Part shown: one piece after another, positions 6,593 to 16,272 of the stretch | How the letters are laid out: every line of letters begins with the position of its first letter | Position numbering within the stretch: position 1 is the first letter of the stretch | Source: Prevotellamassilia sp. | GTDB taxonomy: Bacteria > Bacteroidota > Bacteroidia > Bacteroidales > Bacteroidaceae | DNA: 26,436 nucleotides | Assembly (NCBI GenBank): GCA_018383375.1 | Contig: JAHAWW010000165.1 | Span: 1 to 26,436, forward strand | Direction: 5' to 3' | Notes under the pieces: generated by a model | The model's input: only the letters and a program-made list of their open reading frames with translations | Told to the model about the DNA's origin: nothing | Databases searched by the model: none | Translations under genes and position numbers: made by a program

Positions 6593-9019
6593 TTAAATGT
6601 TGGCCACGCGCATGATGTCGGCAAAGACGCCTGCGGCGGTGACGTCGGCTCCGGCACCGTAACCTTGGATGAGCATGGGGTATTCGCGATAGCGCTCGGT
6701 GGTGAGGGTGATGATGTTGTTGGAGCCTTCAAGGTCGTAGAAGGGATGGCCTTGGGGTATTTCTTTAAGTCCCACCGAACCTTTTCCGTCTGCCCAACGG
6801 GCCACAAAGCGCCAGCATTTGCCCTCGGCCACGAGGCGGCGACGATTGGCTTCAAACTCGGCGTCGAGTGCCGGCAGACCAGCCCAGAATGCGTCGAGGC
6901 TGCCTTCAAAAAGATGGTCGGGGATGAACAGGTGGCGCTCCACGTCGTCTGTCTCCAGACGATAACCGCTTTCGCGCACCAAAATGGTGAGTTTGCGAAT
7001 AACGTCTTTGCCTGAAAGGTCGATGCGCGGGTCAGGCTCGCTATAGCCCATCTCTTGGGCCATCTTGACGGCTTGGCTCAACGTGACGGCGTCCGAGAGC
7101 GTGTTGAACACGAAGTTGAGTGTGCCGCTCAACACGGCCTCTATGGCCAGTATGCGATCGCCCGAGGCGGTGAGGTCGCCGATGGTATTGATAATGGGCA
7201 AACCGGCACCAACGTTGGTCTCAAAGAGCCATTTGACGCCGCGCTCTCGAGCAGTGTGTTTGAGCATGAGATAGTTGTCGTAAGCCGACGAAGCGGCAAT
7301 CTTGTTGGCAGCCACCACCGAGACATTGCCGGCAAGCAGAGTGCCGTATTGAGCAGCCACGGCCTCGCTGGCCGTACAGTCTACGAAGACAGGGTTGCAT
7401 ACGTTCATGCGCTTTATGGTGTTGACCATGTGCTCCACGCCGCCGGGTTGACCCTCGTTCATGGCTTCCCGGAAGTGGGCGAAGTCAATGCCGTCGGGAT
7501 GATAGGCGGCCTTGCGGCTTCCACATACACCGACGAGATTGATTTTCAATCCCTTCTCTTTCATGAGTTGCTCACGCTGAGCAGCAATTTGCCCCAAGAG
7601 GCTTCCACCTACGGTTCCAGTGCCACAAACAAAGAGGTTGAGCTCTTGGTAGTCGCTGAGGAAGAAGCTGTTATGCAACACATTAAGTGCCTTGCTCAAT
7701 TGGCTGCGGTCGATAACAAACGAGAGATTCATTTCGAGGGCTCCCAGCGCCACGGCACTAATGCTGATGCCGTTGCGCCCCAACACACTGAAGAGTTTGC
7801 CGGCAATGCCGGGCGTGCACTTCATTCGCTCGCCAACGGCAGCCACTGTGGCCAGTCCGCAGGTGAGTTGGCAGGGATTCATCGAACCATTGGCAATCTC
7901 CTGACTGAACTCCTCGTCGAGCAGTCGGCAGGCTTTTTCGCCGTCGGCGGGAGTCATACAGATGGATGTGCTGGTCTCAGAGGCCGTCTGAGCCACCATA
8001 AACACACTGATACCGCCGGCAGCCAGTGTGGTGAAAATGCGACGATTGACACCAATCACGCCCACCATCGAGAAACCGCTCACGGTGAGCATGCTCATAT
8101 CATTGACCGAAGAAATACCGCGTATGGGACGGGCTGAAACGTCGGCGTCGCGCTTGATGACGCTGCCTTTGGCCGTGGGGTTGAAGGTGTTTTTGACGTA
8201 AATGGGGATGTCTTCGGCACAAACGGGGAAGATGGTGGGCGGATAGACCACCTTGGCGCCGAAGTTGCACAACTCAGTGGCTTCGCTGTATGAGAGTTGG
8301 GGGATGGTATAGGCTGTGGGGATGATGCGCGGGTCTGCGGTGAGGAAACCGTCTACGTCTGTCCAGATTTCCAAGGCTTGAGCTTTGAGCGCAGCGGCGA
8401 TGATGGAGGCCGTGTAGTCTGAACCGCCGCGACCGAGGTTGGTTGTGACGCCGGTCTCGATGTCGGAAGCAATGAAGCCACCCACGACAATGCGGTCGGC
8501 CACACCGCCGAGCGTCTGCCGCACGAGGGCGTAGGTCTCGTGAAGGTTGACAATGTGTTTGCCCTCTTGACGTGTGGTTTTGATAAACGTGCGAGAGTCA
8601 AACCAGCGGCTCCCCTCGATGAGCGAGGCGCATATCACCGACGAAAGGCGCTCGCCATAGGCCACAATGGCATCGGCAGTCTTGGGAGTGAGGTCTTGGA
8701 TGAGACACACGCCGTGAAGGATGCTTTTCAACTCACCAAAAAGCTTTTCGACATGGTCTTCCACCTCGCCGGTCTTATCGGCCGGAACAACGGCACGGAG
8801 CATCTCAATGTGGCGCTGACGGGCCGACTCCACGCTTTCGAGATAACTCATATCGGCCGTGGCTGCCAATTGTGAGATACGGATGAGCTGGTCTGTGAAA
8901 CCGCCCAAAGCCGACACGACAACTACCACGGGGCCGGAGACCGACTCGACAATTTGCTTCACTTGGCTTATTGAGGCAATGGTTCCCACTGAAGAACCAC
9001 CAAATTTCAATACTCTCAT
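6593..9019 (-). CDS. thrA: Bifunctional aspartokinase / homoserine dehydrogenase
   Basis: This fused enzyme catalyses the first and third steps of threonine, methionine and isoleucine synthesis: phosphorylation of aspartate, and reduction of aspartate semialdehyde to homoserine. Its 808 residues are the usual length for ThrA/MetL fusions. The aspartokinase part opens with KFGGSSVG (5-12) and contains GRGGSDYTA (196-204). Regulatory ACT-like repeats follow at ~305-455, including a SGFSMVG start typical of threonine-sensitive enzymes. The NAD(P)-binding loop GTGTVGG (466-472) opens the homoserine dehydrogenase half, with ETNVGAGLP and SGTLNF downstream. It is the last gene of a long minus-strand run, 45 nt after the GHL10 gene. 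I see no threonine-rich leader peptide or attenuator in that gap. Confidence 0.97.
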   Translation of the reverse strand: MRVLKFGGSSVGTIASISQVKQIVESVSGPVVVVVSALGGFTDQLIRISQLAATADMSYLESVESARQRHIEMLRAVVPADKTGEVEDHVEKLFGELKSILHGVCLIQDLTPKTADAIVAYGERLSSVICASLIEGSRWFDSRTFIKTTRQEGKHIVNLHETYALVRQTLGGVADRIVVGGFIASDIETGVTTNLGRGGSDYTASIIAAALKAQALEIWTDVDGFLTADPRIIPTAYTIPQLSYSEATELCNFGAKVVYPPTIFPVCAEDIPIYVKNTFNPTAKGSVIKRDADVSARPIRGISSVNDMSMLTVSGFSMVGVIGVNRRIFTTLAAGGISVFMVAQTASETSTSICMTPADGEKACRLLDEEFSQEIANGSMNPCQLTCGLATVAAVGERMKCTPGIAGKLFSVLGRNGISISAVALGALEMNLSFVIDRSQLSKALNVLHNSFFLSDYQELNLFVCGTGTVGGSLLGQIAAQREQLMKEKGLKINLVGVCGSRKAAYHPDGIDFAHFREAMNEGQPGGVEHMVNTIKRMNVCNPVFVDCTASEAVAAQYGTLLAGNVSVVAANKIAASSAYDNYLMLKHTARERGVKWLFETNVGAGLPIINTIGDLTASGDRILAIEAVLSGTLNFVFNTLSDAVTLSQAVKMAQEMGYSEPDPRIDLSGKDVIRKLTILVRESGYRLETDDVERHLFIPDHLFEGSLDAFWAGLPALDAEFEANRRRLVAEGKCWRFVARWADGKGSVGLKEIPQGHPFYDLEGSNNIITLTTERYREYPMLIQGYGAGADVTAAGVFADIMRVANI

Positions 9020-9064
9020 AGGTGTTAAGGGTCTGTTTAATGTTTATGTTGAGCAGTCTTTCTG

Positions 9065-10654
9065 TCAAAGACGCACAGTTTTCTTGGCTGGTTTTGACTC
9101 GTTTTGCAAACGGTCGAGCGCTGTGACCACATAGGTATATTTCGTCTGGCCGCCATCGTAGGGAAGTTTGAGTATGGTCTCAGACGTCACCGTCAAGAGG
9201 CGGTCTGCTCGGGTGAGGTCTACTTTCTCTCCGGCTTCAAAGCGATAGACGGCAAAACGATTGGCCTTGTCCATCTCATATTGTGCGGCGTCGGGCGTGA
9301 TATGTCCGTTGGCGCCCCATAAGCTTATCGTGCCGTCGGCAAAGCGCTTGGCGTTTTTTGTTTTAGGTGCAGTCCAAAACAGATAGTAGCCATCTGGCAT
9401 CCACATGGCCTTGACACTGCGCGGTTTGCCGGGGGCTTTAGCGTCAATAAAAGGCATGGCGGGCTGAAGGGCGATGGTGGTGTGGTAGAGGCTCTTGAGA
9501 GCGTCGGCAAAACGGCCTTCGTTGCGCACCACCGCTGCCGAATACCACAGGCAGCTCCCCACGATGCCCGGCAACGTGCGCTGCAGCCTCATCTTCTCGG
9601 GCAGCTGGTTGAGAGAGGGATTGTTGAGGTCTTTGGCCTTGACCGTGCGCTCCACGTCTTGGCCAATCACGAGCGGCCGCATTGAGGCATAGCGCGACCA
9701 CCATTTGATGAGCGTGTCATAGTCGGCCACTTTGTGTCCGATTTCCCAATAAATCTGCGGCACCAAATAGTCCACCCAGCCTTGGTTGGCCCAATAGAGC
9801 ACGTCGGCATACAGGTCGTCATAGTTTTGCAGACCGCCGGTGCGGCTTCCGGGCAGGTTGTCACCTTGACGGGCATTGTGGTAGATGCCAAAAGGCGAAA
9901 CACCAAACTTCACCCACGGCTTGACCGCGTGGATAGAGTCGTGAAGCATTTGCATAAAGCGGTTGACATTTTGACGACGCCAGTCGCCACGGTCGGTAAG
10001 ACCGTTGCTGTAGCGCGCAAAGGTGGCATCGTCGGGGATAACCTTGCCGGCAGCCGGATAGGGATAGAAATAGTCGTCGATATGCAGGCCATCGACGTCG
10101 TAGCGGCGCACGATGTCGGCCGCTATGCGACAGATGTATTCGCGGTTTTCGGGCAGGCCCGGGTCTATGATGGCCAAGTCGTCATAATAGAAACAGCGCT
10201 CGCGGTGACGGGCCAGATAGTGGGTCGAGGCAATCTCTTTGGTTCCCTTGGTTTTGGCTCTAAACGGATTTATCCATGCGTGAAGTTCCATGCCACGACG
10301 GTGACACTCGGCCGTCATCCAGGCCAAAGGGTCCCAATAGGGCTGGGGCGCACGTCCCTGAGTGCCGGTGAGGAAACGCGACCACGGCTCATAGGGACTC
10401 TGATAGAGCGCATCGGCTTCACCTCTCACCTGAAAGATTATCGTGTTGACACCACAGCGTTGCAGTTCATCCAACTGATGGGTAAGATTGCTTTGCATTG
10501 CGTCGCGGTCCATTCCCTGAAACTGGCCGTTGATGATTTGAATCCACGCGCCACGAAACTCGCGCTTGGGCGACGCGGGCACGGTCTGGGCCGAAAGGGC
10601 ATTGAAGAGTAAAGACAACAAGAAGAGAGAGAGGAGGAGTCGGTTGGTTTTCAT
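9065..10654 (-). CDS. GHL10 (DUF187/YngK-like) secreted glycosidase-like protein
   Basis: This 529-aa exported protein belongs to the glycosyl-hydrolase-like family 10. The family includes E. coli DigH (YddW), which cuts peptidoglycan glycan strands stripped of peptides. Residues 1-22 form a signal peptide (cleavage after ALSA). The TIM barrel carries REFRGAWI (32-38 region), FQVRGEADALY (74-84), HAWINPFR (125-132), DGLHIDDYFYP with acidic pair Asp193-Asp194, and YLVPQIYWE. A C-terminal fibronectin type III-like part spans ~400-529. By family it may remodel peptidoglycan in the periplasm; action on other glycans is not excluded. It lies between the patatin gene (100-nt gap) and thrA. That is the largest gap in the run, so it may have a promoter of its own. 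Confidence 0.88.
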   Translation of the reverse strand: MKTNRLLLSLFLLSLLFNALSAQTVPASPKREFRGAWIQIINGQFQGMDRDAMQSNLTHQLDELQRCGVNTIIFQVRGEADALYQSPYEPWSRFLTGTQGRAPQPYWDPLAWMTAECHRRGMELHAWINPFRAKTKGTKEIASTHYLARHRERCFYYDDLAIIDPGLPENREYICRIAADIVRRYDVDGLHIDDYFYPYPAAGKVIPDDATFARYSNGLTDRGDWRRQNVNRFMQMLHDSIHAVKPWVKFGVSPFGIYHNARQGDNLPGSRTGGLQNYDDLYADVLYWANQGWVDYLVPQIYWEIGHKVADYDTLIKWWSRYASMRPLVIGQDVERTVKAKDLNNPSLNQLPEKMRLQRTLPGIVGSCLWYSAAVVRNEGRFADALKSLYHTTIALQPAMPFIDAKAPGKPRSVKAMWMPDGYYLFWTAPKTKNAKRFADGTISLWGANGHITPDAAQYEMDKANRFAVYRFEAGEKVDLTRADRLLTVTSETILKLPYDGGQTKYTYVVTALDRLQNESKPAKKTVRL

Positions 10655-10667
10655 TGGTTGAAACGAT

Positions 10668-10689
10668 TTGTAGCAACGTAGGGCTACAA
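10668..10689 (-). other. Short inverted repeat just upstream of the GHL10 start codon
   Basis: TTGTAGC (10668-10674) and GCTACAA (10683-10689) form a 7-bp stem with an 8-nt loop, 13 nt before the ATG on the minus strand. It could fold in the mRNA leader and affect ribosome access. No T-tract follows, so it is not a typical terminator. Confidence 0.35.
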
Positions 10690-10754
10690 GAATGAGTGTT
10701 TGCTTTTGCTAATAATTGGATGAATGAGCCGATGTCGCAATGCGGCAATGGGAA

Positions 10755-11660
10755 CTAAGACGTAGCGGCTTCACGGTTTTCGAAGGCTTCGATGGCACGC
10801 TTCATAGCCATACGGCCGACACGGACTATGCGGCCGGCACGGTCGTAGTCGAACTCGCCAAAACGATTGACGGGTATGTCCACGCGGATGTCGGGCGGCG
10901 TGATTTGAAGCGCACGCTCGGTGTTGGACTGTATCATCAGCGAGAACGTGTTGGAGAGCAGCGTGTAATAATTGCTGTCGGCCGTCTCAGAGTCGGGTAT
11001 GAGTTTTTGCCAAAGTGACGAACCGGCCGCCTTAAGGCGATGCTTGGCCTGACGGCGAATGATGTCGTAAACTGGGTCGGCAGGGGCATTGACATTGATG
11101 GCCACCAAGATGTCGCCTTCGTGACGTTTCACACGATTGAGCGGTATGGGATTGACCGCGCCGCCGTCTATCAATATGCGGCCGTCGGTGTGCAGCGGTC
11201 TAAGGATAGAAGGCAGAGAGATTGAGGCACGGACGGCTTTGAGCAAACTGCCTTCCCTAAAGTCAATCTCCTCGCCGTGCTGCACATCAGCAGCAACGGC
11301 GCAAAAGGGAATGGGCAAGCGAGAGATGTCGGTGTCGGGCACTATCTCGGCGATGGCATCCATCACACGCCGGCCCTTGACCACATGGTTGAGACTAAAC
11401 GAGAAGTCGACCAACTGAAAGACTTTTTTTCGGTCGAGCGAAACCAGCCAGTCTTTAATCTCGGTCAGTTTTCCTGCAGCATACATCCCGCCAATCAAGG
11501 CCCCCATCGACGTGCCGGCTACCGAAGTGATTTCATAACCGGCTCGTTCGAGGGCCTCTATAGCGCCAATGTGGACGAACCCTCTGGCACTGCCACTTGA
11601 CAGCACCAAGGCCACCTTCTTTTTGGGTTGTGGCAAGGTGTGCGTCATATTGAAATGCAA
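10755..11660 (-). CDS. Patatin-like phospholipase (RssA/NTE-type)
   Basis: This is a 301-aa serine lipase of the patatin family, predicted to hydrolyse acyl esters of phospholipids with a Ser-Asp dyad. The oxyanion-hole segment is SSGSARG (21-27). The nucleophile elbow GTSMG puts the serine at 51. The DGG motif puts the aspartate at 165. There is no signal peptide and no BamA-like beta-barrel after the patatin domain, so it is the short form, probably cytosolic or membrane-peripheral. A second in-frame ATG four codons downstream (11648) precedes THTLPQPKKK and is an equally good start. It lies in the run between the DUF4252 gene (47-nt gap) and the GHL10 gene. Confidence 0.92.
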   Translation of the reverse strand: MHFNMTHTLPQPKKKVALVLSSGSARGFVHIGAIEALERAGYEITSVAGTSMGALIGGMYAAGKLTEIKDWLVSLDRKKVFQLVDFSFSLNHVVKGRRVMDAIAEIVPDTDISRLPIPFCAVAADVQHGEEIDFREGSLLKAVRASISLPSILRPLHTDGRILIDGGAVNPIPLNRVKRHEGDILVAINVNAPADPVYDIIRRQAKHRLKAAGSSLWQKLIPDSETADSNYYTLLSNTFSLMIQSNTERALQITPPDIRVDIPVNRFGEFDYDRAGRIVRVGRMAMKRAIEAFENREAATS

Positions 11661-11707
11661 AGTCTGTTGTGTCTTGTGTTTGTGTTAGGGTGATGCAACG
11701 CCGTCGG

Positions 11708-12202
11708 TCATTCGTTTTCACTCATAGCCGACTTGACCAAAGATTGCAACATTTCGGGTGTAAATTGGCCTGACAACCTCATAACCATGGCACCTGTTTG
11801 CTCTGAATAAATGAACATCAAGAGTTCGTCGTAGCCGCCCTCAACGGTATAGGCAAAGATACCCATTGTGCCGTCTTCGTTTATTATGCTTGCGAACGTT
11901 TCGTAAGACTTATTGTTCTTGACTTCATTGACACAGGCCTCAATCAACGGCTTAATTTTGGCGTTTTGAGTAAGATAGATACTCATCTCGTCGACGTTCT
12001 TAAGCATATCGGCATTCAAGCCTTCTATTTGGTCTCCCATATCCATACCGGAGGCCAGCGCCATTTGGATCATTTCTTTACCTAACTTGACTTCTTGCAC
12101 ACCTTCAAACGAAGAGATAGAGGTGAGATCGGCGTGGCCATCAGCCCAAGAGGGCAACACGGCCATAAGAGCCACAAGCAGAGTGAGAATAGTCTTTTTC
12201 AT
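11708..12202 (-). CDS. DUF4252-type secreted protein
   Basis: This 164-aa exported protein of unknown function resembles the DUF4252 family of Bacteroidetes. A signal peptide covers residues 1-20 (MKKTILTLLVALMAVLPSWA). The body is mixed alpha/beta and ends in VMRLSGQFTPEMLQSL, the conserved closing motif I associate with this family. There is no lipobox cysteine, so it should be periplasmic rather than lipid-anchored. It starts 23 nt after the GH2 gene stop and probably shares its transcript. No catalytic residues are evident. Confidence 0.8.
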   Translation of the reverse strand: MKKTILTLLVALMAVLPSWADGHADLTSISSFEGVQEVKLGKEMIQMALASGMDMGDQIEGLNADMLKNVDEMSIYLTQNAKIKPLIEACVNEVKNNKSYETFASIINEDGTMGIFAYTVEGGYDELLMFIYSEQTGAMVMRLSGQFTPEMLQSLVKSAMSENE

Positions 12203-12225
12203 TGTTGTTGTTCTTAATAAAAATA

Positions 12226-15200
12226 TTATTGTGCACGTTGAAATCTGACTTTATATGTGAGCGGGGTTCGCGCGATGCGGTAGGGCTGCGTGGTGTCGCA
12301 AGCCGCACCTCCACAGCTGGCATTGCCCACGCCGCGTGTCTTGGCGTCGAGATGCCACACATTAGACCGCCCCGGCGTGAGATCGTAATAGTGAGCCGCA
12401 TTCATCAGTTGAGCATCGGTATAAGGCGTCAAAGAGAAGCTGACTTCACCCTCGGTCTGTATGGAAACAGCAAAGCCGTCGGCAGCCTTAAGCGTCATAC
12501 TGCGCAAACCTTCGCGGCCACCGGTGGTCTGCGGCTTCTGGTTGAACTCTACCATATCAGTCACACTCGAACTATATCGGCCCACTGGGCAACCGTCGAG
12601 ACGGTCGGCCCAATTCTCATAAGGGCCATGAGCATAATAGTCTATCTGCGACAAAGCCGAGTCGAGCAGGCAAACCACACCGGCACGGCGCAAATCGTCG
12701 GTCTTGGGGAAAAGACGGACAGTCATGTCAACGACGCCGTCGGGCGAAATGGCATAGTCAATCTCTTGGGCGCAAAGGTTGCCGTCGCGTGAGGTTTTGA
12801 CAATGGTAAGACCATCTTTGTTTTCCACAGAGAGTTTGCCCTCTGCGGCCAGTCCGTTGTCGGTGCGGCCATAGCGGTCGTTTTCTATCCAACGATGATT
12901 GTCGTAGACAAAACCGCCTTCCTCAGAAATGATATTGCGGCCACCGAATGCCAAGGCGATGAGACGGCCTGTAGCTTGGTCGAAACGAAGCGATACTCGG
13001 TCGTTGCCCAGGAACAAGGCGCCGGCGCCGTCAGTCATAGCCAAATGGCTCGTGCCTTTAACTGCCAAAGGAGACAAAGGCGCACGCTCAGTCAGTCCAA
13101 ACTGAGCAGCGGCATACACATGGCCTGCGGGAGCAAACGAAGAGGCATCACGCCCCACGACACGTATGTTCAGCATCACTTCTTTACCTTGTACTTTAGC
13201 CTTGGCCAAATTGAAACTCGGCTTGAAAGTGAGCAAGAGGCTGTCACCTGCTGCAACTGGCGCCAGGCGCAGGGTCTTGGTCTTCTTTACATAGCCATCG
13301 ACCAACGTTTCATATTGCAAATCAAAACCAGACAGGTCTCGGAATGCATAGGCATTGGTCAATTTCACGCAGACGGTATTTTTGCGTTCGTCCACACTGA
13401 CCAACGCAAACTTGACATACTGATAGGCCGCCTTGACCTCCATCAGTTTTGCACTGGCCGTACGAGTGGCCGGAATGAGACCATTGCTGCAGAAATTGCC
13501 TTGATGAGGGCCGGGGAAGTCATAACCGGTGCGCAAACGACCCTTATACGTGCCAGCCTTAATCTCTGCCGGCTCATAAATGGCTTGGTCAATCCAATCC
13601 CAAATACCAAATCCGATGATAGAGCTACTACTCTCGGCGCGCTCGCAATACTCCCGCATGTTACCGGTAGAGTTGCCCATTGAGTGGGCCATCTCACAGA
13701 TAAACATAGGCCGGTCGAAGCTGTTGCGGTAATGGTCCATCCAGTCCATTCCGGGGTACATCTTTGAATATAAGTCAGAGAAACGATTGCCGCCATAACT
13801 CTTACCGTCGCGAGTGCCCTCATAGTGAATGGGGCGCGGGTCAAGTTCGCGTGCTTTGGCGTAGCAGAATTTGAAGTTTTCGCCTCCGCCACATTCGTTG
13901 CCCAGACTCCAGAAAATTACCGAAGGATGATTGCGGTCGCGCAGCACCATTCGCTCAATTCGGTCGGTAAAGGCCGGTATCCAGGAAGGCCGGTCGGAGA
14001 GGCTCTGATTAGCATGGTCTTCAAGGTCTGCCTCGTCCATACAATAGAGTCCGTAGTGGTCAAACATCGCATACATACGGGCATTATTGGGATAGTGTGA
14101 CGTGCGAATGGTATTGATGTTGTGTTGCTTCATCAACATCACGTCTTTCAGCATCGTTTCTGTGGTGACGGCGCGACCGAAGAGGGGGTCGGTGTCTTGC
14201 CGATTGACTCCTTTGAAAAAGACCGGACGTCCATTGACATAGACCTTCGCGTCACGAATGGCAATGTCGCGAAAGCCATATTTAGTGGAGAAAGCCATCT
14301 CTTCATTACCGTCGGTGTCTTGCTGCACCACGGTGATGGTGTAAAGGTTGGGCGTCTCTGCCGACCATAGTTGAATAGCCTTTACCTCAAGATGAGCTTT
14401 GACGGTCTTGAGTGTGTCGGTTGAGAGATTAACGCTCTCAGTCGTCTGTGCCACCTCTCGGCCGGCGGTGTCAAATACCTTGACCACAATCTGCTTGTTT
14501 GCAGCGAGCCGGTCACGGTTGTCGACGGTCAACGCAATGTCGAGCTGCGCGTTCTCTCTTGCTGCATCAAGTTTGGAGGTGATATAATGGTCGCGCACCG
14601 ACACACGGGGTACATTATATATATATACGTCGCGGTGGATGCCACTCATACGGAACATATCCTGACATTCGAGATACGAACCGTCTGACCAACGGAACAC
14701 TTGTACGGCCAAGCGGTTGTGGCCGGCACGCAGATGGGGGGTCAAGTCAAACTCGGTCACGTTGTTGGCACCCTGAGTATAGCCCACGTATTGACCGTTG
14801 AGCCAGACAAAGGCTGCCGAATAGATACCACCAAAATGGATGAACGTGCGACGGTTGAGCCAATCGGCAGGCACGTCAAAGTCTCTCACATAAGAACCCA
14901 CGGGATTGACGCCATAATTCTTACCGCCATCGTTATAGCCCGGTCGGGCCTTAATAAAGGGCGGCGTATTAGCGTGAGGATATTCCACGTTGCAATAAAT
15001 AGGCCGGTCGTAGCCTTGCATCTCCCAGTTTGACGGCACAGGGATTGTATCCCATTGACTCACATCATAGCCTTCCTTAAAAAAGTCGAGTGGTCGCGCC
15101 GAAGGCTCTGAGACAAAATTGAAACGCCATGTGCCGCTCAATAGCTGGTAGCGATCGTTTTGAGGCGTAGTCCAAGGAGTGGCAAAATAGGCAGCATCAG

Positions 15201-16248
15201 CCCGCATGGCGGCTTCGTTTTTATAGGGCATATAAGTGGCCACCCCTCGCTCTTTGTTTTCGCCAAAGATTGTTTCATCTTCCCAGTAGGGTGAGGCAAT
15301 CTTGGGTTTTTCCACCTGTTCGAAGGCAAACCAAGCCTCGCGGTCTTTGGCATCGAAGGGAACGAGGCTCAACGTCCCGTCTTTGAGGGCATACATCTTA
15401 CCACTTTTGGCTTTTGAGGCGGAAGTGATGAGATACGTGCCGCTTTGGCCTTCGACGGGAACGAAGCGAAACTTGGCATTGTTCCAAACGCCCTCGGTGG
15501 CCGGCCACTGCAAGAGCCACGTGATGGCGGCATTGTCGCCGCCGTCATCAAAGTGCTGGGTATAGAAAGCATTTTGCACCACTCTGGTCTGCAAGTCAAT
15601 CATTTTAATGTTCCAATACTGACCACGGTTGAGCGTTTCGACTTCCTCAGCTACTATTCGGGCGTTGTTCTCTCCTGAGTCGCCATTGCCCAGCACCCAT
15701 TCAGGGTGCGCCACAGAGCGGATGCGATAGGCCAAGTCTTGGTCAAAACCGGCGGCTGCGGCTTGGCGGATGACAAACCAGGCATTGCGGTCGGTCTTGG
15801 CCTTATCTTTGGGTTCAACCGCTATGCGACCATCGGCCTGACTCACGGCAGCCACCTCGGGGTGGTTGGCCGGAACGAGCAATACGGCATCGTGTTTGCC
15901 TACGGTTTCAATCTTCCACAACTGAGCTTCGTCTGAGCCGTTGTTTTCACCCGTGCCGACTTGGTTGCCGGCGGTGCGGAGGCTTTGGTTGGTAAAAGGA
16001 TTCATTAGGCGCCAACTTCCGGCCAGAGCCGAAATCGTCCAATGCTGCTCAGGCCGGTCGGCGTTGACTTTAGCCAGCATTGCTTTGCCGGCCTCAGCCT
16101 GATGGTCAATGGCCGAAGTCTGTCGTGCCTGCGGCACAATTTGATAGAGCGCACCGGGCTGATAGGTCTGTGCGCCTGCCGTAAGGCCAATAAGCCAGGC
16201 CAAGAGGCAGAAACAAGTCAATCTCAATACGTGGTTCTTGGGTTTCAT
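12226..16248 (-). CDS. GH2 beta-galactosidase with two N-terminal ricin-like trefoils
   Basis: This 1340-aa secreted glycosidase is predicted to cut terminal beta-galactose. Residues 1-26 form a signal peptide (LTAGA|QT). Residues ~32-160 and ~172-310 each look like a ricin-type beta-trefoil, with repeated W/F-hydrophobic motifs such as EQHWTI, AQLWKIE and GQYWNI. The LacZ-type core follows: a jelly-roll from ~350 (LLSGTWRFNF, IPVPSNWEMQGYDRPIY), an immunoglobulin-like domain, and a TIM barrel. Acid/base Glu785 is in SLGNEC and nucleophile Glu852 in ICEMAHS. A beta-galactosidase small-chain-like sandwich ends the protein (~1090-1340). The LacZ-like core is about 1000 residues, and the extra ~300 are the trefoils. 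It is 24 nt after the transglutaminase-like gene. Galactose specificity is inferred from architecture. Confidence 0.93.
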   Translation of the reverse strand: MKPKNHVLRLTCFCLLAWLIGLTAGAQTYQPGALYQIVPQARQTSAIDHQAEAGKAMLAKVNADRPEQHWTISALAGSWRLMNPFTNQSLRTAGNQVGTGENNGSDEAQLWKIETVGKHDAVLLVPANHPEVAAVSQADGRIAVEPKDKAKTDRNAWFVIRQAAAAGFDQDLAYRIRSVAHPEWVLGNGDSGENNARIVAEEVETLNRGQYWNIKMIDLQTRVVQNAFYTQHFDDGGDNAAITWLLQWPATEGVWNNAKFRFVPVEGQSGTYLITSASKAKSGKMYALKDGTLSLVPFDAKDREAWFAFEQVEKPKIASPYWEDETIFGENKERGVATYMPYKNEAAMRADAAYFATPWTTPQNDRYQLLSGTWRFNFVSEPSARPLDFFKEGYDVSQWDTIPVPSNWEMQGYDRPIYCNVEYPHANTPPFIKARPGYNDGGKNYGVNPVGSYVRDFDVPADWLNRRTFIHFGGIYSAAFVWLNGQYVGYTQGANNVTEFDLTPHLRAGHNRLAVQVFRWSDGSYLECQDMFRMSGIHRDVYIYNVPRVSVRDHYITSKLDAARENAQLDIALTVDNRDRLAANKQIVVKVFDTAGREVAQTTESVNLSTDTLKTVKAHLEVKAIQLWSAETPNLYTITVVQQDTDGNEEMAFSTKYGFRDIAIRDAKVYVNGRPVFFKGVNRQDTDPLFGRAVTTETMLKDVMLMKQHNINTIRTSHYPNNARMYAMFDHYGLYCMDEADLEDHANQSLSDRPSWIPAFTDRIERMVLRDRNHPSVIFWSLGNECGGGENFKFCYAKARELDPRPIHYEGTRDGKSYGGNRFSDLYSKMYPGMDWMDHYRNSFDRPMFICEMAHSMGNSTGNMREYCERAESSSSIIGFGIWDWIDQAIYEPAEIKAGTYKGRLRTGYDFPGPHQGNFCSNGLIPATRTASAKLMEVKAAYQYVKFALVSVDERKNTVCVKLTNAYAFRDLSGFDLQYETLVDGYVKKTKTLRLAPVAAGDSLLLTFKPSFNLAKAKVQGKEVMLNIRVVGRDASSFAPAGHVYAAAQFGLTERAPLSPLAVKGTSHLAMTDGAGALFLGNDRVSLRFDQATGRLIALAFGGRNIISEEGGFVYDNHRWIENDRYGRTDNGLAAEGKLSVENKDGLTIVKTSRDGNLCAQEIDYAISPDGVVDMTVRLFPKTDDLRRAGVVCLLDSALSQIDYYAHGPYENWADRLDGCPVGRYSSSVTDMVEFNQKPQTTGGREGLRSMTLKAADGFAVSIQTEGEVSFSLTPYTDAQLMNAAHYYDLTPGRSNVWHLDAKTRGVGNASCGGAACDTTQPYRIARTPLTYKVRFQRAQ

Positions 16249-16272
16249 AGCGTATAGGTAGGAGGTTAGATA

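Noticed and set aside
9020..9064. Possible threonine attenuator or leader peptide before thrA
   Set aside because: The gap is only 45 nt, with no Thr/Ile-rich mini-ORF and no terminator hairpin.
14619..14632. AT-alternating run inside the GH2 gene resembling that at 3350-3361
   Set aside because: It is coding (Val/Tyr/Ile-rich stretch between the jelly-roll and the next domain) and shows no paired structure.
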